A stretch of DNA of 64,000 nt from assembly GCA_946406115.1 (NCBI GenBank), contig OX291544.1, forward strand, positions 10,106,001-10,170,000, given 5' to 3'. Under the pieces are notes generated by a model. It was not told where the DNA came from and did not search any database. It saw nothing but the letters and a program-made list of their open reading frames with translations. This document shows, in pieces, positions 21,546 through 33,759 of the stretch. Positions within the stretch are counted from its first letter, which is position 1, and every line of letters starts with the position of its first letter. Source of the stretch: Apoda limacodes (Eukaryota; Arthropoda; Insecta; Lepidoptera; Limacodidae). Made by a program: the position numbers and the translations under genes.

Positions 21546-21639
21546 CATAAAATAGTTTATAACTTGTTATATATTTCTTTAGAAGCACAAATTTGAAATT
21601 TGCTTTGCACAAAGAAGAAAATAATACTATTGGTTGGCG

Positions 21640-22260
21640 GCCCTGGTAGACGTCAAGAACTCTCTTATTTTTTTTTTTTTTTTTTTTTTCTAACTACTGG
21701 CTACTGTTGTTGGCCGCAGATGGCCTTTACAACTACACGCGGACTAACTTTTGCTGCGGTGCTGCTTGCACTCTTCAGCGAAAAGTTGGGGCGGTTTGCG
21801 CAAGGGTGTCCTAGACACGAACCTCGGCTTGGGCAACCGCTCTTAGAAACTAAAATTTGTATCTAACTAAATTTTACCGCCGTTTCGGAAAATAGCAAAG
21901 GCGTTCTGAAGAGAAGAAACGGCAAGAAACTCTTCAGCACTCGCCTATTATTATTTAAATCTAACTAGTCGAAGCGCCCGGGTATATTAGTGAACCTAGT
22001 ATACCCGCGCGCTCGAGTGTGTGTGTGTGTGTTAAAACTAAGCTGTCTAATGTTCCGTCGCCGCCGGCGGCGACGTATTCTGTATATATTTCTATAATCT
22101 GTGATCGCGGACGCGAGCGCTGAAGGCGCTTGAGCTTTGAGCCTGCTGGTTATATCATCGTCGGAGTCAATTATGACGTGCCTCGGATATCTAAACGGTC
22201 CTAAGGCCCCTCTAATGGGGGCATAGTTGCAAGATTGCCTAATTAGGGGATTGGGGTGGA
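21640..22260. repeat. GC-rich decayed repeat block, with poly(T), (GT)n and a 20-bp palindrome
   Basis: A 22-base T run lies near 21668, followed by GC-rich text containing GAAACGGCAAGAAACTCTTC, the kind of sequence seen near lepidopteran LINE ends. A (GT)8 tract sits at about 22017-22032, and a perfect palindrome at 22056-22075 reads CGTCGCCGCC and its complement. No frame has recognisable protein content. Confidence 0.5.
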
Positions 22261-22377
22261 CTCTCTTATGGTTTACACGCAGATGTGATATATTTCTCCC
22301 ATATACAGAACCATAGCGTCTTCTATTATAATAACAGCGCCATCTCTTGACTAATAATCTTACTTGTGTAACAGAAT

Positions 22378-22740
22378 ATTATATTCTTCATTTGGAAAAA
22401 AAATAATTATTTTGAGTAAACACGCGTAAATTGTTAAGTTGAGAATATGATGTTTCAAATTAAAATACGTTGATTTGTTTTGGTCCAAGAAAAACGTGTC
22501 TTCGTTTAAAAATAAATAATTTTGATTAAACACGCAAAACCGAGCTACTTAAGAATATCATATTCTTCATTTGAAAAAAAAAATATTGAGTAAACAAGCG
22601 TAAATTGTTAAGTTGAGAATATGATGTTTCAAATAAAAATACGTCAGTTTGTTTTGGTCCAAGACAGACGTGTCTTCATTTGAAAACAACTTATGTTGAC
22701 TAAACACGCAAAACAGGGCTTAAGCATAATATTCTTCGTT
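22378..22740 (+). repeat. Tandem duplication, about 175-bp period
   Basis: ATTCTTCATTTG recurs at 22383, 22562 and (with one change) 22731. Each unit holds GAGAATATGATGTTTCAAA, TTTGGTCCAAGA and two TAAACACGC words, so the unit itself may come from an older half-length duplication. Confidence 0.85.
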
Positions 22741-23820
22741 TGACAAAGATTCGTGTTAGTTTAATGTTCGTGATTTGCTATTTGTTTTGAGAAATCAATA
22801 TTTTCCGTGGTTTGAACACTTATCGGAGTTTTTAAAAAAGAAAATTAATAATAATATATTATTTTATATTCAACTAAACCAATTGCATTCACACAAGTAT
22901 ATTTTGTCAAGCCAAATGAATATTTACTTGAAATCCCTAACAATATTTATTGTCTTGGTTCTACGAATCTTTTTTTCCGTGTATAGTACAGTCAAATTAG
23001 ATACATTTTAGGCTAAAAAAACGAAGAAATTCGATGCCACATCAATTTGTCGTGAGATCAAATAAGAGAGGATGCGATCTAGTTGCTTTAAGCTTATAAG
23101 CTTTTAAGGGCTTTCTTGAATACGCCTTTGTCGGATAGGAGTCTTTGTAGAGGGACATATAATAACGGGAAGAAAGTCAAAGCAAAATCCGTCTAGCTAG
23201 ATACAGAAACCTAGGCTTACGTTATGTGAACGTGCTACGTCAAGTATTTCCAGCCTATGACTATTGGTAGATTTGCAGTACTATAAACGGTGCTTGGTGA
23301 CTATATACATTTACATACAAAGTCACGTAAATCGGAATAAGTTGCCTAAGTCTTTATGGGCAGTGAGGCACACCTACGAGACGATAATCAGCTGCTGGCT
23401 GGTCATGGCTTTTCGGTATTGATAGCCAGTTGCGGCTAAGTCGTGGTTTTTATACCCACCAAATGGCCCCAAAACACATTTCGACCCAGCCATACACATC
23501 ATGTCACATAATGCATTTGCCTCTTCTCGCCCCTCCTTTTTTCTCTCTTTCTCATCCTCTCATCTCTCTCTCTCTTTCTTTCTCTCTTGGTAGTTTAGCG
23601 GAATAAATCTTAAAAATATATTTGAACCATTTTGGAGTAAACATAAAACAAACGGTATAGCGGCAGCAAAACAATAAATAATTTTCCTCCTTAAATCTGT
23701 ATTACAGCTAAAATACTAAAGATACAATAGTAATACGTATGAACTTTTTATAGGATATTTATTTATATACATACAATTTTTTTTCCGTATCAGAAATAAT
23801 TCCCTAAATATAAGCAAAAA
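22741..23820. other. Noncoding stretch with a TC-rich microsatellite
   Basis: No recognised gene. From 23521 to 23588 there is an irregular (TC)n/(TTTC)n tract. Confidence 0.55.
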
Positions 23821-24107
23821 ACTAAAAAAATCGGCCAAGTGCGAGTCGGACTCGCGCACGAAGGGTTCCGTACCATTATCTATAAAAATGAGCAAAAAAT
23901 CACGTATCTTGTATGGGAGCCCCCTTAAATATTTTTTTTCTGTTTTTTATTGTTATAGCGGCAACAGAAATACATCTTCTGAGAAAATTTCAATTGTCTA
24001 ACTATAACGGTTCATGAGATACAGCCTGGTGACAGACGGACGGACGGACAGCGAAGCCTTAGTAATAGGGTTCCTAATTACCTTTCTGGTACGGAACCCT
24101 AAAAAGG
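23821..24107 (+). mobile_element. MITE-like lepidopteran repeat (GGTACGGAACCCT family), best copy
   Basis: The outer tag CGGCCAAGTGCGAGTCGGAC (around 23831) is followed by AGGGTTCCGTACC (about 23864-23876). The far end is GGTACGGAACCCT (about 24089-24101), an exact 13-base inverted repeat of it. Between them are ATGGGAGCCCCCTTAA, CAACAGAAATACATCTTCTG and CGGTTCATGAGATACAGCCT. The length is about 285 bases with no ORF. Other pieces lie at 3712-4100, 14349-14420, 34143-34175, 51995-52040 and 54680-54786. Confidence 0.8.
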
Positions 24108-25854
24108 TATCTTTTTTCCAAGATGACGGCGCAAGCGCAACAGCTATCGATCGGGACTTTTAGTATGTTCAACGGGAGGTCTTAATGAACTAGTACACCA
24201 AAATTCCAAACTCTACCAATTAATGTTTTTTCATTTTCTAATTTGATTGGACTACTACTTGACCACGAAATTGATATTAAAGTAGAGTATACTAGTGGCT
24301 GTATATATATCTTTAATGTCGTGGAAAGGCTCTTTTCACTAACCATTTTACCTACGTGACAGGGGGTGAGTCTTATAATATCAGCTTAAAATAATTTGCA
24401 GTAAAATAAAATACTGGCACAGAATAATATACCTCATTGTCAGTTCCTGAACAAGCATTTGAAAGTTCATAATATGCATATTATCTGGTATATTAATGAT
24501 TATTTATCATTCGGAGTTAGGCAAATACCAGCGACGATTAATGGCAATCAATGCTATTCGTAATCCTTAAAATATAGTTTTCTAATCCCAATTAGCTGAA
24601 ACTTATTTACTTTTAGATTTTACTTAGCTACTATACATATAAGACTTAATATTAGCTATAAATATGTAGTCTTCCTTAAAGATCTCATCAAGGTTGCCAG
24701 CCTCAAATGGTTCGGAAATCGGATATTGATCGGCTTTTATACTCTCGTATGTTTATCTTAACTTAGTAGCAAGAACTTTTCTTACACTTAAAGTTAATAT
24801 ACCGGGTATATAATAACAAATGACTATTAATGTGTTTTGGAACTAAATTTGTCTAGTAAAAATAATCAACTTTTACTGGTTTCGTTCAAATGGGGGAATA
24901 AAAATATCTGATTTTTTCTTGATAACTCATTGATTTGTCATTTTGTTTTCTTTAAATGAAAATATCTTTCTTTCAATAGACCCTTTGAGAGCTGTTTTAC
25001 GTCAAATGGAAATATTGCCATACTAGGTATTACCGGTTCACAATCTTGCTTGTGTTTACATGGATCAATTTTGTATGGTATTCAAAGTAATAAAAAAAAA
25101 TTAAACATTCGTCAATAAAGCCGACGCAAAATTACAACGCCAAGAAATTCAGAATTATATTAATTAAAAATTATAGTCTTAGTATAAATTTTTGTTACTT
25201 CTTCATTTACACCCTGTATTTTTGGCTTTCGTAGTTAAATGGCAAAAAACGAAACTCTCATAAATTTGTCTTGTCCGTCTCGTATGTCACAGCCTTATGA
25301 TTCAGCCATCTTTGAATAGATCTAATAAAAATATTTTCTCCTAAGATATTTACTAGTAAATTAAGTAATAGCAGCGATTCCGCTTGCTTTCTGGTTTTAA
25401 ACAATAATAAATATTATTTTCATATATTTTAATTCCTGATTTTACTACTTCGAAACAAAATTTTGCAAAATTATTTCTTAGCAAAAGCAGCTTGTCCTAA
25501 GGAGCGCTGGTGCAGCGCACTCCCATAAATAGTTATCTACTTAAGAAACACTACGTTTTAGATTTTACTTAAAATAAATAATTATAACGCTTCGATAACT
25601 CTTTATAGAATTCTACTCAAAACATTCTGTACACACACAGCTAACTCAAAATTTAGTATGCAATTGCACTGAGGAGATTGTGTCACTAAGTCACAATTGC
25701 GCTCCTATGAAACTTATTTCATTACAAAGACTAGAACTAATATCAACAAGTGTAAAAGAGAAAGTTCGACACAGTCTCACACGTGAAACAGAAGATTTTG
25801 TATGAAAAGTAAGCAAAATGTGGCGCACCGCTCCTGGGCTATGTTGCCAGCTTG
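24108..25854. other. AT-rich stretch with nothing recognised
   Basis: No coding domain, RNA gene or obvious repeat structure was found by eye. Confidence 0.5.
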
Positions 25855-25940
25855 AGCCTTCGCTCTGACGGCGCCGCGCCGGCGCGCTGCTGCCGCTCTT
25901 ATCACAACAGACGTTTTATTCGTGCGCGCGAGTTTTTATT
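25855..25940. other. Short CpG-rich island
   Basis: ACGGCGCCGCGCCGGCGCGC and neighbouring text stand out against the AT-rich surroundings. It could be a decayed repeat or a promoter-like patch; there is no adjacent gene to connect it to. Confidence 0.4.
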
Positions 25941-26469
25941 AACAAATGAAATAAGTACATACCTACATAAACAGTTTGTTCATTGTCTAATAAGTTGTAG
26001 CAAAATAAAATGTGATTAAACAGTGCTAAAAGATTTTAGTCACTCAGTTTAAAATAAAGACAAAGTTTCACAAAAATGTGACACGAAAGCATATATGCGC
26101 GACGCGCGTTTTTAAATCTAAGTATACGAATGAATTTTAGTTATAAATTTTTTTTTTTTTGTAAGCACCCATTAATAATTGTCACGAGCCGCCTCTGTTT
26201 CTTAGTGGAAAGGAAGTAATAACTAAGAACCTGTGCCTAGTGATGTGGGTTCGCCAGACACTTAGTCAGGACTACTTTTCTTTGTACACTCATGTTTGTG
26301 CCTTTACGCCCTTTAAATAAGATCCATGTAGTAATTTTACTAACCTTGTGGCAATCAACAAAACTACAAGAGTGTACCTCATCACATCAAAATGTTGTAA
26401 ACTTATGCGACAGTTTCTTTACCTCTAAAATAAGACCGAGGGGTCGAAAAATTTATATAACTAACCGAT

Positions 26470-26645
26470 AAGTGAAAGAAGCCTGGTAGCTTATTGGGAA
26501 CAGTCTCGAGTACGCCAGACTCAGGAATGCAAGATAAAAATGTATTCAAGTAGATTTTACCTCTCGAGACCCGTAAAAGTACTTGCATACATTTTTCTCT
26601 CGAAAGAGTCTGGCGTGGTGTTCCCAATAAGCCATCACTTTCTTC
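26470..26645. repeat. Imperfect inverted repeat, about 50-bp arms (fold-back or MITE)
   Basis: GCTTATTGGGAACA...CGCCAGACTC at 26490-26522 is mirrored by GAGTCTGGCG...GTTCCCAATAAGCC at 26606-26633. The homology extends outward to AAGTGA/TCACTT and inward to AAAAATG/CATTTTT. The arms differ by indels. Nothing is coded between them. Confidence 0.75.
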
Positions 26646-26770
26646 AAATTTTCCCTACATTCCGTTGAGCACATAGCCACTTTATGTAAGTGTGATAATA
26701 GAATACAGGTAATAAATATTTCGCTGTATTTTAACTGTAGGTCCTTATTGTCCAGGGTATGCTTTCGTAA

Positions 26771-26828
26771 TTTTCTATGCCACTAAGCTGGCAAACAAAC
26801 ATACAGCCCACCTAATGTTAGCGATGGC
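26771..26828 (-). mobile_element. Short remnant of the 11-kb retrotransposon 3' end
   Basis: TGCCACTAAGCTGGCAAACA followed by ACAGCCCACCTAAT matches, with substitutions, the complement of the A1 end (ATTAGG/ATCAGGCGGGC...GTTTGCCACCTTAGTGGTA). It is the most diverged of the family's five pieces here. Confidence 0.65.
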
Positions 26829-26869
26829 CGATCCTTAAGATGCTTTTAGCACTATTAGAACCTCAAATT

Positions 26870-27015
26870 ATTCATACACCATAAATAGTGAAACATTCGT
26901 TTATTCAGACAAAAAATTTTTTATTAGTGCGATACAATTCAATAAAATTGGTTGTTTTAAACAATTTTTAATAGGTATTTACATTTTTATCGAACTGGTT
27001 AACATTAATTAATTG
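26870..27015. repeat. Dispersed repeat shared with 35585-35700
   Basis: Both places read CATAAATA-TRAAACAAT/CATT..., then AAAATTGGTTGTTTTAA-type text, CAATTTTT, and TTTACATTTTTATCG. The match is loose but ordered. Confidence 0.5.
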
Positions 27016-27128
27016 TTTTTCAGCTACATTTAGTGTAATTGCACAAATAATAGCGACATATGGTATATAACTTGGTTTTTAAATGCAAAGCCATTTTTAA
27101 TACGTTATACTACGTGTAACAATACTCT

Positions 27129-27565
27129 AATAATGCAGGAGATAATTCTGCTCCTTATACTGAACTTGCCCCAAAGAACATGGGTCGAAATCTCAAAAAC
27201 AGAGTGTACCTTTAAGAGCCCTCTTACACCCCACTAGCGCCGCTATTAGATATCCTCAATTATCTCTTCATAGAAAAGGAATTTCTAAAATCCACATGTT
27301 GGAAATAATAAAAATAGTCATAAGCTATTTTTAGAAGGTTATATATAGTTTCTTAATAATATCTGTGAGTTGTAGTTGGGATTACTGCTAAAAGTGGCCG
27401 TTTCTATGAAGAGATAATTGAGGTTATCTAATGGCGGCGCTTGTTACCTGCAATATGCCCCTTAATACAAAGTTCGATGACCTGAGACATCAAATTTTTT
27501 TTTCGTCATTTCTACCCATGTTCCTCGGGGTAAGTTGTTCAGTATAATTATTTCCTGTATTATTA
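27129..27565. mobile_element. MITE with nested inverted-repeat arms
   Basis: Outer arms: TAATGCAGGAGATAATT...GAACATGGGTCGAAAT on the left (27130-27194) is mirrored by ATTTCTACCCATGTTCC...AATTATTTCCTGTATTA on the right (27508-27563). Inner arms: GCGCCGCTATTAGATATCC onward (27237-27276) mirrors the right arm ending in AATGGCGGCGC at 27440, near-perfect over about 40 bases. There is no ORF. The two-tier arms suggest either one long decayed terminal repeat or one element inside another. Confidence 0.75.
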
Positions 27566-30110
27566 TTTGTTTACAGTGTTACAGTGCGTACTATATAAGA
27601 CTTTAAACAAAGTGAAGTGAAATAAATAGCTCTCTAACACCCTCATAGAACTCTCACCCTCGCATATTTTACACAATCATGACCAAAGTTAAACATTTTA
27701 GTAAAAATTGTGTTAATAAATTGGCGAAAATCCTATCGCATAGATACTTTTTCAATAACTTAGTACAAAGATTTTGTCTGCCTATATAGTACCTGTCTAC
27801 TAATTTTTCGATGCATACGTTGCATGGAAAAAAATGTTTCAATATACGTTACTAAAATGTACTTTACCCAACACAACTTTAAAGTTTTTATTGTATTATA
27901 AGTAAATTTAATAACAATAAATGTAGTTTTTACTAACTGGCCACTTTGATAATACCAAAAAAACAATTCGTAATAAAAAAAATTGGGAAAAACATTTGTT
28001 AATTTATTTGTTGAATGATAACATGTATATTAAAAGTAATATTAACAAGCAAAAACAGTGACATAAAAAATTAAATATCAACAGATATATGCACAGTATG
28101 CACACGTTACGGCAAATTTTATTATTAATAACTTCTTGCTACCAAATTCCGGGTTAAACTAAAAAAAAAAAGGCATTCGTGGAATTTTATGTAATCGTAC
28201 TCAAAAACGCTAGGAAAAGTTTATTTGAAATACGCAAAAAGAACACAGGAAGAGCAGCTGATAAATAAAACAAATACTTTTCTGGATATAAAAGCCATTA
28301 TCAAAATCCTATACTATTTTCTTTGCATGGCCTGTTCTTATACAGCCTTGTAATGGACAAAAGGCAGAATCCCCATTCTTTTTTATTTAAAATTTAATTT
28401 CGTAAATCAATTTTTGTTTTGCAATTCGCAAGTATTGAATTAAGAGTTTGGGTTCCTCTTTGTGCGTTTTTGAGAATAGCTCTATACAAGTCTCGGCCAT
28501 GCCGTGAGGCCATTGCTGGATTCCTATTGTTGTCGGCCTTACCACCGGTTCGTCCAGTAAACTTCACTTTAAATTCAATCATTTACGTTACACACCCTTG
28601 TTTAATCGCCCTTCAATAATAAATGAGAACTATAAAATCAACTGAAATATATTTTGGTCAACAAATATAAGCGTTGCCATACAACGTGGCAACGCTGCCA
28701 GTCTTCTGGCTACTTTGTCACCTGGCAGAAACATCCAGGGCCTTTTTTAATAGTTTAGTTATATATTTATTTTAATTGTTTTTAATCTACTAAATACATT
28801 TTGAAATATAAAAATATGTAAAGGAGGTTTTCTACAAGTTTTCTATAAACCGTATTATTTGGTTTCAAATTGTCGTTTTTTCGTTGTCGTTTCCATCGTA
28901 TTCTTTTCTTATACATATATAACATTAATAGAACAGATAGAAATGTCTAGGAAATTCTGCTTGTAGCTATTAATAAGCATTAATATAGCAATGTCAAAGC
29001 AAATAATAATTTCTAGAAAACTGTTAATGTTAAAGGTAGTAAGTACATCTCTGAACAAACAGCAAACTGATCCTATCCGAGATAACGAGTATTGTTTGAC
29101 ATTATAAGACTTTTCAAACTTTATATAAATTATTTTTCAACACACTTACCCGTAAACAGTGTCATTACGTGTGCTAAGACATTAAATACCCCCACGGGCT
29201 TCTTCTCTGTAAATACTATTATCTAAGCAAAGCGTACGTTTATAAAGTCTATCAAGTATGTTTAAAAGCCAATTATTTAATTAAATAATTGTTCAAAATA
29301 TTAACTACGTGCACAATACAAGCGAGCAATTACAAGTTTTAACCTCAGCTAAAACTTTTTATTTCAAACTTCTCTCGATATCTAGCACCATCGCGTTGTC
29401 TTCTCTACTTCTACTCCTACCATTTCAATATTTATTTATAACCTGTATATTTATTTGCAAATGTGATAAAAATATTGTGTGTTACTCGGGCGGCATGGAA
29501 ATTACAAACTCGAGTCGTTAAAGCCTATATATTTACTATTTATCAATTATAATTGGTTTGTCCACATGTCCATCTTCCTTTGATAAAAGCACATAATATA
29601 AGTATGCTATAGATATATTTATACGTTACAAAAAAAATTAAAGGTATGCGAGAGTTTGATTTACAAGTATACGCAACGAATCACATTAAATATTCGTATT
29701 TATGTGATAAAAATGAAAACGACTTTTAGTCGAATACCTGCGTTAGCTGTATTGTCATGATGAAACATGTGGCCTAAAGACCGATAAGGTTCGTCGGTAA
29801 AGTCTTATCCACTAAGAATAGATTCCAGACAGAGTACTTGAAAGGTCGTACCTCGAGACACATCAGCATGTTGTTTAATAGGAAGCGCAAACTTGCATCT
29901 GTAAATGTTTTATTTCTTTATTGCAATTTAAAAATCGAAGATAATTAGATAAGCCATAAGTAAGGATTTATTTCGAACATAACAAATAACAATATTAAAA
30001 TACCATTATTTTAGCCATGTATGTTTTCGATGTTTGGTGATGACAAAAATAGGTGTCTCCTATCCTTAAGGCTCATTTGGATGGAGAGAGTTTATAGTAC
30101 GTTTTGTAGC
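27566..30110. other. Long AT-rich stretch with no recognised gene
   Basis: It holds a short hairpin at 28669-28693 (AGCGTTGCCA and its complement around a six-base loop). It also contains a shared word, ACACTTACCCGTAAACAGTG, at 29144 that recurs with one change near 35067. Open frames on both strands at 28394-28619 show no known motif. Confidence 0.5.
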
Positions 30111-31014
30111 TGTGACGATACCATAATTATGCCTTAACATTTTTGTAATACAATGTTTGTTTGATTCCAGTTTAGCGCGTAGATTTTCATTAGTAAACAA
30201 TTTTTTAATTAACTTACTACCTATAGCAAAATGCATCTTTAAATTAGAATGGCGCGTTCAAATATTCAAGTTCAGTAATTTTATACATTAGATGAGAAGT
30301 TATGATTTATTTTATGAAAGGTTTAAAGCTAACAAATAGGTACAAATGACTAAAATGTAAAATATTAGGTTATGAACTTACGAATCATAGGGATTGACAC
30401 GGAATTGATTGTTAAATGTAGATAGTAATCTAACTTTCGATTTATGAATTCTGACTCAGACAAAATAAAGTTGCGTAAAATTTTGAACCTGTGGCGCGAA
30501 AATGAACGTTTTAAAGCTAACTATGATTGGGTGTTTGATTGGAACTAAAGTTGGTTGGAGAATGTTTTAAAAGCGTTGATTGGTGGTTTGTCTGAACGTA
30601 TGTGATTGGTGGTAGTTTTCAGACGAGCGCTGATTGGGAGTTTTATAATGTTGAATATAACCGCGAAAGTTTAAGTTACTTAGAACTTTTATAATATTGA
30701 AAACGACACTTACCTAAGTGAGTCGTTTAACCACCATAAGGTAGCCTCATACAATAAATATTCTAACAATAATAAAGGGTAGTTGTTTTGGTTTTCACGT
30801 ATTCTGTATAATGGTATGACATGTTAGTTTATTTGAAATTACCCGGGTTTGTTAAAACTTTACGAACATTTAGAACATAATATTAATATTCTATTAGTTT
30901 AGGATAATTAGGCCGTTTTACCTAAACCGTTCATATTAATCTAGGACTCTATAATAGTACCCCAACCAACATAACTAGAATTATATTAAAAAGACTTTTT
31001 AGTTTTGTTAAAAT
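30111..31014 (+). repeat. 0.9-kb dispersed repeat, copy 2 (LTR-like)
   Basis: Same orientation as copy 1 at 19066-19974 and collinear with it. The ATTGG cluster (about 30526-30632) followed by GGGAGTTTTATAATGTTG is retained. The flanking sequences of the two copies are unrelated, which fixes the ends near TGTGACGATACC and TTTTGTTAAA. Confidence 0.75.
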
Positions 31015-32270
31015 TAGTTAAGGCCGGACATCCGTCCGGAATATAAAATAGGATGGAGGGGTTTGAAATGTAGGAAGGGAGAAGGTTGTTAGAGAGGGGT
31101 TAGTGGTGATAAAAGTGCGTGGTCCCATACATACAGAACATTCAATTGCCGTCGTTTAAATTGTCGAAACGCTGCCCGAAAAGGAGGAAATCATGGTCTA
31201 CGGGGTTAACTACAGCCAGATTGTAACACCATTACTGGTTAGTAAATACTTTTATAATAGAAGTTACAGTGAAAATATTGTATGTTCGTTGTGAAATTCT
31301 TTAGGTTGTGTTTTAAAAATATCTAAATTAATGTTAAAGCATCGTAATGAGTTCCCTTTTTTGCCGGTTAGAAATTTATGGTTGAAAGAAATCACCTCAG
31401 TTAGAAGGATTATATTGAAGGACCTTGTTTCTTCGACTTTTTCAGCTAGGTAAAGATAAATCTTCTATAAAAGTAGAAGTGGGAACTAAGGTTATACCAG
31501 CCATAATAATTATATAGCCCACTAAAGAACTAGGTCTGCCAAGAGATACAGTAATTACTATGTGTAATCCATGTCCATCCTTAGCAGCGTTAGTAGGGTT
31601 TTACTATTTTGGCCGGTTAGCTAGTGTAGGTGAGCGCTAATGTACATTGTAAGGGGGCGCCCCTTAAACCTACTTTCAGATCGCAAGTTCTGAACGCTTA
31701 GCTACCTGGTTCCAACACTACAAAACGAATGGATTTAGCATTCGTATGGATTTTACTTTCAAATGTGGAAGTGGCATCAATTAGGGTTCCTTTGTGTAGG
31801 GGTAACGGAAAATCATATAACTCATTAGTACTTGTGTCCCTTTAGTTCTAATATTCGCGTATTTGCTTTGTTTAGGTGGTTTTCTACTGACTTTAGAAAT
31901 GGTGAAAAATTCAAAGTGGACATTATATATGATCGTAGATTTAGCTATATTTATTTCTTGATTATTTTTCTTTACGCTTATTTGTATACTATTGTTTGCT
32001 ATATTACTCTGACGTACCTCTAAACCTCTGGGTTACTACCTATTTAACACAACGGTTTTCGGGTCCTACCACTTTTGACGATCACGCTTGGCCAAATAAA
32101 ATACTTCTCTACTATTATTAATTATTAGATTATTTTGATTTCTCTCTGAGTGAGTGTAGATGCTCCAGAGGTTTTTTAGAACATTAAATTATCTTTTTTA
32201 TAAATTAATAATCATAAAATAAGGGGGGCGTTACATAGCGAGAAATCGTACGCTATTATCGTAAGCAATC
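31015..32270. other. Noncoding stretch, probably repeat remnants
   Basis: It begins with GGCCGGACATCCGTCCGGAA, a word echoed at 38425 (GACAACCGTCCGGAAT). Nothing codes recognisably. The frame at 31832-32023 is hydrophobic and low in complexity. Confidence 0.4.
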
Positions 32271-32346
32271 ACTGTCTTATGATAATCGCATCATTCTGTT
32301 TACATACCTATATGTAAACAGAATGATGCGATTATCATAAGACAGT
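32271..32346. repeat. Perfect 36-bp inverted repeat with a 4-base loop
   Basis: Left arm 32271-32306 begins ACTGTCTTATGATAATCGCA. Right arm 32311-32346 is its exact reverse complement. The loop is CCTA. All 36 pairs match, and pairing stops abruptly at both outer edges. A transcript would fold into a 76-nt hairpin, the size of a microRNA precursor. A tiny fold-back element is the alternative. Confidence 0.95.
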
Positions 32347-32523
32347 TAATAACTAAAATGTCGCCTTCGATTCTGTGATACGAGACTTGCAAGTAACCTA
32401 CGTAGTATAAGTTATCACCTACTGCAACTGTTAAGAAGGAGAAAAATGAAGCAAGGAGATTCTTGCTTACGAGTTATCGAGTAATATAAACAAATGTCGT
32501 ATGACATTTTTTCAAGTTTGTAA

Positions 32524-32784
32524 GAGTATCTTTCAAATCGATTTGTACCGTTTGGAGTACGAGATTTCAAATTTGAGTTCAGTGTTGAACTTCGGTATTG
32601 TTCTTATGATGGCATTTGTGGACCTGGTGATAAATTTAAGTTCATTAAACTATACAGTTTAGAGAGTTTGCGAAATACAGATAACAAAAGCTACAAAAAA
32701 CGAGATGCAAGATATGCAGCAGGTCTTAATGCTTTTGCCACAGAATTGAGAGTGGAGAAATTTGGCGCAAAGAAAATAAAATAA
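32524..32784 (+). pseudogene. Unrecognised 86-residue reading frame, probably a gene remnant
   Basis: A frame following a TAA at 32521 has ordinary protein composition. It includes FVPFGVRDFKFEF, LRYCSYDGICGPGDKFKF and YKKRDARYAAGLNAFATEL, and ends in KKIK before TAA. There is no start codon, and the frame is blocked upstream. This looks like the end of a once-real protein, possibly from a transposon. I cannot name the family. Confidence 0.4.
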
Positions 32785-33759
32785 AAAATTAAAAATATTT
32801 AGTAATAAAAAAGCTTTTTCCAGTTCAAATTTTGGCGAAAATTATATACACGTATAACGAATATAACTAAAATATTGACAAAAAAAACGATTTTTCCATT
32901 CATCAGTAAACTTGGTGGTTGACAACATACACCGGTGAATCTTAAGATTTGTATCATACCTACAACTTGTATGTAAGTAGAAACAATAAAGTTGGTAAGT
33001 CAAACATACTTACCTCGATTTTTAGGGTTGGCAAGTTCTGTAAGCACTACAGACTTGATAGTATCCACTTCGTTTGATATTAAGCTTGATAATACGCTCT
33101 ATGGGAAATACTACCAAATTTACCAAGATATCGATTGTTGAAAACTTAAAAAATGTTTCAATTAAAATACCTACGAATTTGTTGCAAAATAGCAATAATT
33201 TTATATCTTTGATTTTGTGAAAAATTCATTTCAATGCAGTATAGGAAATAACAGAAATTTTACAAAACTATAAATATAACATTATGTTATGGCTGAATAG
33301 CAATTGGATTGAAATATAATTGTTTTTTTAATTCAGTAATGATTAAAAAAATTATGATTAAAACAACTACCCACTAAAAAGGAAAAATAAACCCCTGTAA
33401 ATTAAAAAAAAAAAAAAAAAATTTACAATAAATAGCTCAAGTTTTCCCTGAAAAACATAAAATAAGTTAAAATTTAAAAAAATGTTTTGATAAGAATACC
33501 TGCGTTTTTGATTTGAAATATCAATGTTTGTATATTTATTCATAAGAAAAAGAAACTATGCCTGCAAGTTGCTACGAAGCAATTTTGGCGCCGGAAGAGC
33601 TGGAGGGACTTAAAAGGATACAGTATACTTTTTATCCCGTTGGATAGTTTCCACAAGAATGTTTTTTATTGCGAGGTACTTTTTGGAACATCGTAACAGT
33701 GCACACAATGCTTGATTTATAACTGTAAGGACGAATGCGTTTATTCGATTTAAAAATAA
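32785..33759. other. AT-rich stretch with nothing recognised
   Basis: Contains an 18-base A run near 33403. No gene or structured repeat was seen. Confidence 0.5.

Noticed and set aside
21600..21866. An 88-codon plus-strand gene
   Set aside because: It contains a run of phenylalanines from a poly(T) tract inside a decayed repeat.
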